Positions 60,549 to 64,000 of a stretch of DNA of 64,000 bases are shown here, piece by piece. Where the stretch lies: positions 62,001-126,000 of the forward strand of contig NZ_BMSX01000018.1 in NCBI RefSeq assembly GCF_014649375.1. Direction: 5' to 3'. The stretch's first letter is position 1. Every line of letters starts with the position of its first letter. Made by a program: the position numbers and the translations under genes. The notes below the pieces were generated by a model. It saw only the letters and a program-made list of their open reading frames with translations. It had not been told where the DNA came from and ran no database searches. The DNA is from Streptomyces aurantiogriseus (GTDB lineage: Bacteria; Actinomycetota; Actinomycetes; Streptomycetales; Streptomycetaceae).

Positions 60549-61463
60549 TCAGCGGCGTCGGCGGGACAGCACCAGGGCGGTGCCCACGCCGAGGAGACAG
60601 AGGGTGACAACGACGGCGCCGACCGGGGAGGTCAGACCGGTGCGGGCGAGTTCCTCGGCTTCCAGGGCGAGGGCGGGCAGGCCGGTGGCCGGTGCGGAGG
60701 CCGAGGGCGGGGCGGACGCGGCAACGGAGGCTGAATCAGAGGCGGAGTCCGAGGCGGAGTCCGAGGCAGAGTCGGTGGCTGGGTCAGAGGCACGGTCGGT
60801 GGCTGAGTCCGAAGCGGAGTCCGGGGTCGAGGCGTCGGGCTGCGGGGTGGTGGGGCGGGGCTCGGCCTCGACGGTGAAGCGGTAGTCGTTGGACTGCCCG
60901 ACCCACTCGCCGTCCTCGCCCTGCCGCTGGACGACGGCCGCGTTGGCGGTGACCTCGTTGGGCACGGCGTCCGAGGTGAGGGCGAGGCGCAGCTTGACGG
61001 TGAGGGTCCTGCCCGGGGGGACGGTGAAGCCGAGGAAGGGCGTGGCGGACGCCTGGGGTTCGCCGGGCCGGGTGGGCTGGTCGCTGTCGGTGAGGGTCCC
61101 GACGAGTTCGTCCTCGTCGGTCGTCTCGAAGCGCACCGGGTGGGGCCGGCCGTCGGCGTAGAACTCCAGCTGGGGCTGGGACGGCTTCAGGGCGCGCTGG
61201 GCGTCGACGAGGACGACGACCGGGTGGACTCCGGCGCAGGTGCGGTCGGTGGTGTTGGTGAGGTCGAGGTACCAGGTGCCGAATCCGCCGCCGGCCCGGT
61301 AGGAGGCGGGCCCGCCGTGGAGACGGGTGGTCAGCGGAAAGTCGCCGGTGTCCGGCACAGCACAACTCGGACCGGCTTCCGCGTACGCCGGCACCGGCGC
61401 CGACACCGGGAGGAGGGCGGCGGCTGCGGCGAGGCAGAGGGAGACAGGCGTGCACAGTCTCAT
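60549..61463 (-). CDS. LAXTG cell-wall-anchored protein with Ser/Asp repeats
   Basis: The 304-residue secreted protein has a signal peptide (CLAAAAALLPVSAPVPAYA), a beta-rich domain (about 30-205) and a Ser/Asp/Ala repeat stalk (ASDSASDSASDSASV, about 225-255). A sorting signal LARTG, a hydrophobic helix and a terminal RRRR follow. LAXTG is the class E sortase motif of streptomycetes, so this is probably covalently attached to the cell wall by a housekeeping sortase E elsewhere, not by the class F enzyme at 54645. Confidence 0.88.
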   Translation of the reverse strand: MRLCTPVSLCLAAAAALLPVSAPVPAYAEAGPSCAVPDTGDFPLTTRLHGGPASYRAGGGFGTWYLDLTNTTDRTCAGVHPVVVLVDAQRALKPSQPQLEFYADGRPHPVRFETTDEDELVGTLTDSDQPTRPGEPQASATPFLGFTVPPGRTLTVKLRLALTSDAVPNEVTANAAVVQRQGEDGEWVGQSNDYRFTVEAEPRPTTPQPDASTPDSASDSATDRASDPATDSASDSASDSASDSASVAASAPPSASAPATGLPALALEAEELARTGLTSPVGAVVVTLCLLGVGTALVLSRRRR

Positions 61464-61551
61464 GGACACGTGAGCCTGCCGGAGGGCGCGGTCGAACGGC
61501 GGCTGCCACTCCGCACGGCCGTGCGAATGCGCTCGTTCGGCCGAGAAGCCC

Positions 61552-62757
61552 TCAGCCGTCCGCCCGTCCGAACACCGGCCCCAGCAGCAGCTGGGCCGCG
61601 CCCTCCGCCACGACCCGGGTGCCGCCCGTGGCGAGGCGTACCGGTACCGCGACCTCATGGGCGCCCTCGCGGCGGGCGTGTTCGATGAGGACGGTGGTGA
61701 CTCCGTGGACGAAGGGTGCCGGGGTGGCCGCGATCGTGCGGCCGCCCAGCAGGAGGAGATCGATGTCCAGGAGGCCGGCCAGGTTGGCGGCGGCGATGCC
61801 GAGGACGCGGGCCGCCCCGGGTACGTCGCCGCGGTCGATGGCCGCGAGGCACAGTGCCTCGACACAGCCGCGGTTGCCGCAGGAGCAGAGCGGCCCGTCG
61901 AGCTGGACGACCTGGTGGCCGAACTCGCCCGCGCCGGTGCGGGTCCCCCGGTGCACGCTCCCGCCGATCACCAGCCCGGCGCCGAGCCCCGTGCCGAGGT
62001 GGAGGTAGGCGAAGGAGCCGCGCTCGCCGAGGACCGCGAGGCCGAGGGCGGCGGCGTTGGTGTCCTTGTCGACGACGACCGGCACTCCGAGCCGCCGCGC
62101 GAGCGTGTCCCGCAGGGGGTAGCCGTCCCACTCGGGGAAGCCGGTGACGCGGTGCAGGACGCCGTGGATGTGGTCGAGGGGGCCGGGCAGGGCGACCCCG
62201 ACGCCGAGGAGGGTGGGGGCGCCACGGGCACCCGCGGCACGACCGGCATCGCCGGCACTCTCCGCGCCGCCCCCGGCACCTCCCTTCAACAGCTCATCCA
62301 CCACGCCGTCGACCTCCCGCACCACCGTCCCCACGACGGCCTCGGCCCCCGCCCCCAGGTCCAGCCACACGGTCCGCTCCCCCACCACGCGCCCGTCGAG
62401 CTCGGTGAGGACCACCAGCAGTTCGTCACGGTCGAGGTGGACGCCGACCGCGTGCCCGGCCTCGGGGACGAGCCGCAGGACCGTGCGCGGCTTGCCGCCC
62501 GTGGAGGCGCGGCGGCCCGCCTCCGCCGCGAGTCCCTCCTCCCGCAGCCGCGCGGTGATCTTGCTGACGGCCTGCGGGGTGAGCCCGGTGCGCTCGGCGA
62601 GCTCGAGGCGGCTGATGCCGGCCGGGCCGGCCGTGCGCAGGAGGTCGAGCACGAGCGCGGTGTTGTGACTGCGCAGGGCGAGCAGGTTCACCCCTGCCGT
62701 GACGCCCGCCGCGCCGCCTGCCGTCCTGCCGGCCGTACCGCCGTTCGTCCTGTTCAC
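61552..62757 (-). CDS. ROK-family transcriptional regulator
   Basis: The 401-residue protein has an N-terminal MarR-like helix-turn-helix (ISRLELAERTGLTPQAVSKI) and a ROK sugar-kinase-fold domain with GEFGHQVV and the zinc motif CSCGNRGCVEAL. It is divergent from the Gfo/Idh/MocA gene, and the 25-bp inverted repeat between them is its likely operator. It probably responds to a sugar or sugar phosphate. A Gly/Ala-rich insert (about 155-180) is low complexity. Confidence 0.9.
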   Translation of the reverse strand: MNRTNGGTAGRTAGGAAGVTAGVNLLALRSHNTALVLDLLRTAGPAGISRLELAERTGLTPQAVSKITARLREEGLAAEAGRRASTGGKPRTVLRLVPEAGHAVGVHLDRDELLVVLTELDGRVVGERTVWLDLGAGAEAVVGTVVREVDGVVDELLKGGAGGGAESAGDAGRAAGARGAPTLLGVGVALPGPLDHIHGVLHRVTGFPEWDGYPLRDTLARRLGVPVVVDKDTNAAALGLAVLGERGSFAYLHLGTGLGAGLVIGGSVHRGTRTGAGEFGHQVVQLDGPLCSCGNRGCVEALCLAAIDRGDVPGAARVLGIAAANLAGLLDIDLLLLGGRTIAATPAPFVHGVTTVLIEHARREGAHEVAVPVRLATGGTRVVAEGAAQLLLGPVFGRADG

Positions 62758-62781
62758 CCCTCCATTCTCCTCGCTGCTTGC

Positions 62782-62806
62782 ACTTTGGCAACAGCGTTGC
62801 GAAAGT
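62782..62806. promoter_or_regulatory. inverted repeat operator between ROK and Gfo/Idh genes
   Basis: ACTTTGGCAA and TTGCGAAAGT form 10-bp arms with one mismatch around a 5-bp centre (CAGCG). The element lies in the 56-bp divergent promoter, the place expected for ROK autoregulation. Confidence 0.72.
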
Positions 62807-62813
62807 AGATCTC

Positions 62814-63881
62814 ATGACTGGCACTCCCCTCCGCGTGGGCCTCGTCGGCTACGGTCTCGCGGGCTCCGTCTTCCACGCCCCACTGATCGCGGCCACCGAG
62901 GGCCTCGCCCTGGACACGGTGGTCACCTCGAACCCGGAGCGGCAGGAGCAGGCCCGCGCCGAGTTCCCGGACGTACGCGTCACGGCCGCCCCCGACGAGT
63001 TCCTCGCCCGGGCCGCCGACCTGGACCTGATCGTCATCGCGTCCCCGAACAAGACGCACGTCCCGCTGGCCACGGCCGCCCTGAAGGCCGGCGTCCCGGT
63101 CGTCGTCGACAAGCCGATCGCGGGCACCTCGGCCGAGGCGCGCGAACTGGCGGCCCTCGCCGAGGAGCGCGGCGTGTTCCTCTCCGTCTTCCAGAACCGC
63201 CGCTGGGACAACGACTTCCTGACCCTCCGCCGGCTGATCACCGAGGGCGAACTCGGCGACGTGTACCGCTTCGAGTCCCGCTTCGAGCGCTGGCGCCCCC
63301 AGCTGAAGGGCGGCTGGCGGGAGTCCGGCGACCCCGCAGAGATCGGAGGTCTGCTGTACGACCTCGGCAGCCATGTCGTCGACCAGGCGCTGGTCCTCTT
63401 CGGTCCCGTCACGCAGGTCTACGCCGAGTCGGACACCCGCCGCCCCGGCGCGGAGACGGACGACGACACCTTCCTCGCGCTCACGCACGCCAACGGCGTC
63501 CGCTCCCACCTCTACGTCTCCGCGACGACCGCCCAGCTCGGCCCCCGTTTCCGGGTACTGGGCTCGCGGGCGGGCTATGTGAAGTACGGCCTGGACCCCC
63601 AGGAGGCCGCCCTGCGCGAGGGCCGGCGCCCGGGCCCCGACTGGGGTACGGAACCGGAGGACCTCTGGGGCCGCGTCGGGGCCGGAGAGTCCCCGCTGAC
63701 CGGCGGCGGACGACCCGTACGGACCCTGCCCGGCGACTATCCCGCCTACTACGCTGCGGTGGCCAAGGCACTGACCGACGGCGGCCCCAACCCGGTGACC
63801 GCCCTGGAGGCGGCCGCCGCCCTCGACGTCCTGGAGGCGGCCCGCCGTTCGGCACGAGACGGAATGGCGGTGGCGCTGTGA
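62814..63881 (+). CDS. Gfo/Idh/MocA-family oxidoreductase
   Basis: The 355-residue NAD(P)-dependent sugar or inositol dehydrogenase has an N-terminal Rossmann motif GLVGYGLAGSVFHAP, the conserved VDKPIAGT (catalytic Lys in EKP-like position) and a C-terminal domain with GGLLYDLGSHVVDQAL (His). The start at 62814 is preferred over 62778 because it leaves the operator outside the gene. It overlaps the next gene by GTGA. Confidence 0.9.
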   Translation: MTGTPLRVGLVGYGLAGSVFHAPLIAATEGLALDTVVTSNPERQEQARAEFPDVRVTAAPDEFLARAADLDLIVIASPNKTHVPLATAALKAGVPVVVDKPIAGTSAEARELAALAEERGVFLSVFQNRRWDNDFLTLRRLITEGELGDVYRFESRFERWRPQLKGGWRESGDPAEIGGLLYDLGSHVVDQALVLFGPVTQVYAESDTRRPGAETDDDTFLALTHANGVRSHLYVSATTAQLGPRFRVLGSRAGYVKYGLDPQEAALREGRRPGPDWGTEPEDLWGRVGAGESPLTGGGRPVRTLPGDYPAYYAAVAKALTDGGPNPVTALEAAAALDVLEAARRSARDGMAVAL

Positions 63882-64000
63882 CCCACGAGATCACCCCGAA
63901 GTTCACCCCGGAGATCACCCCGACCCTGGAGGAGCTCCAGGCACAGGAACGACGTCTGGTCTTCCGCCAGTTCACCTTCGATGACGCCTGGGCGCTCGGC
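63878..64000 (+). CDS. heme-degrading-family (UPF0303/HbpS-like) protein, partial
   Basis: Only the first 41 codons are inside the window: GTG start, a repeated ITPKFTPEITPT leader, then LEELQAQERRLVFRQFTFDD and AWALG. The LEELxAQERRLxxRxFTxDDAW pattern fits the N-terminus of the heme-degrading (DUF336-like) domain family. It is coupled by GTGA to the Gfo/Idh/MocA gene and truncated by the window edge. Confidence 0.65.
   Translation, partial: MTHEITPKFTPEITPTLEELQAQERRLVFRQFTFDDAWALG

Overview
The window is high-GC actinobacterial DNA, and the gene content points to Streptomyces: a CebR/CebEFG/BglC cellobiose locus, an AA10 lytic polysaccharide monooxygenase, class F and class E (LAXTG) sortase features, a PAS-GGDEF-EAL protein, ectoine-type Ehu transport, and frequent ATGA/GTGA start-stop overlaps. 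No rRNA gene, CRISPR array or prophage is visible. About 47 genes are supported, with four decayed or truncated gene remnants and three identical tRNA-Lys(CTT) genes.

Layout. 0-6.5 kb: cebR, then cebEFG and bglC. A perfect CebR box lies upstream of cebE and a one-mismatch box overlaps the bglC start codon. 6.5-11.6 kb: a frameshifted Rpn/YhgA-like nuclease remnant, then a two-gene conflict-type cassette (a Trypco2-like protein and a trypsin-NTPase-helical repeat protein). 11.7-18.2 kb: a leftward galactoside operon (solute-binding protein, two permeases, GH36, GH42). 18.4-18.8 kb: a broken GH18 chitinase tail. 19.0-23.9 kb: a tightly coupled four-gene operon built on a dynamin-like GTPase, a second GTPase, a tail-anchored protein and a small soluble protein; this is the best candidate for a poorly described system. 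23.9-31.1 kb: a two-component system and assorted housekeeping or regulatory genes. 31.3-36.3 kb: a PAP2 membrane protein leading into a coupled nuclease (PD-(D/E)XK with a Cas4-like cysteine pattern), an unknown protein and an SF1 helicase.

37.6-54.5 kb: three direct copies of tRNA-Lys. The first two carry duplicated 3' flanks. Between copies 1 and 2 lie a secreted M6-type protease, a c-di-GMP protein, an LLM oxidoreductase, an EutA-like protein, a 2-hydroxyacid dehydrogenase, a cupin, ehuBCDA and an IclR regulator. Between copies 2 and 3 lie an acyl-CoA-synthetase-like enzyme, an LPMO and an SPFH protein. 54.6-64 kb: a class F sortase pair; two HAD phosphatases with an inverted, decayed NagD copy; an unusually long TnpB-like RuvC protein with no TnpA beside it; an LAXTG cell-wall protein; and a ROK regulator divergent from a Gfo/Idh/MocA dehydrogenase, with the start of a heme-degrading-family gene at the edge.

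Many genes fit a saprophytic carbon economy (cellobiose, galactosides, chitin or cellulose oxidation, ectoine). The Trypco2 cassette, the GTPase operon, the nuclease-helicase operon and the TnpB-like gene look like accessory conflict or defence modules; those functions are inferred from architecture only.
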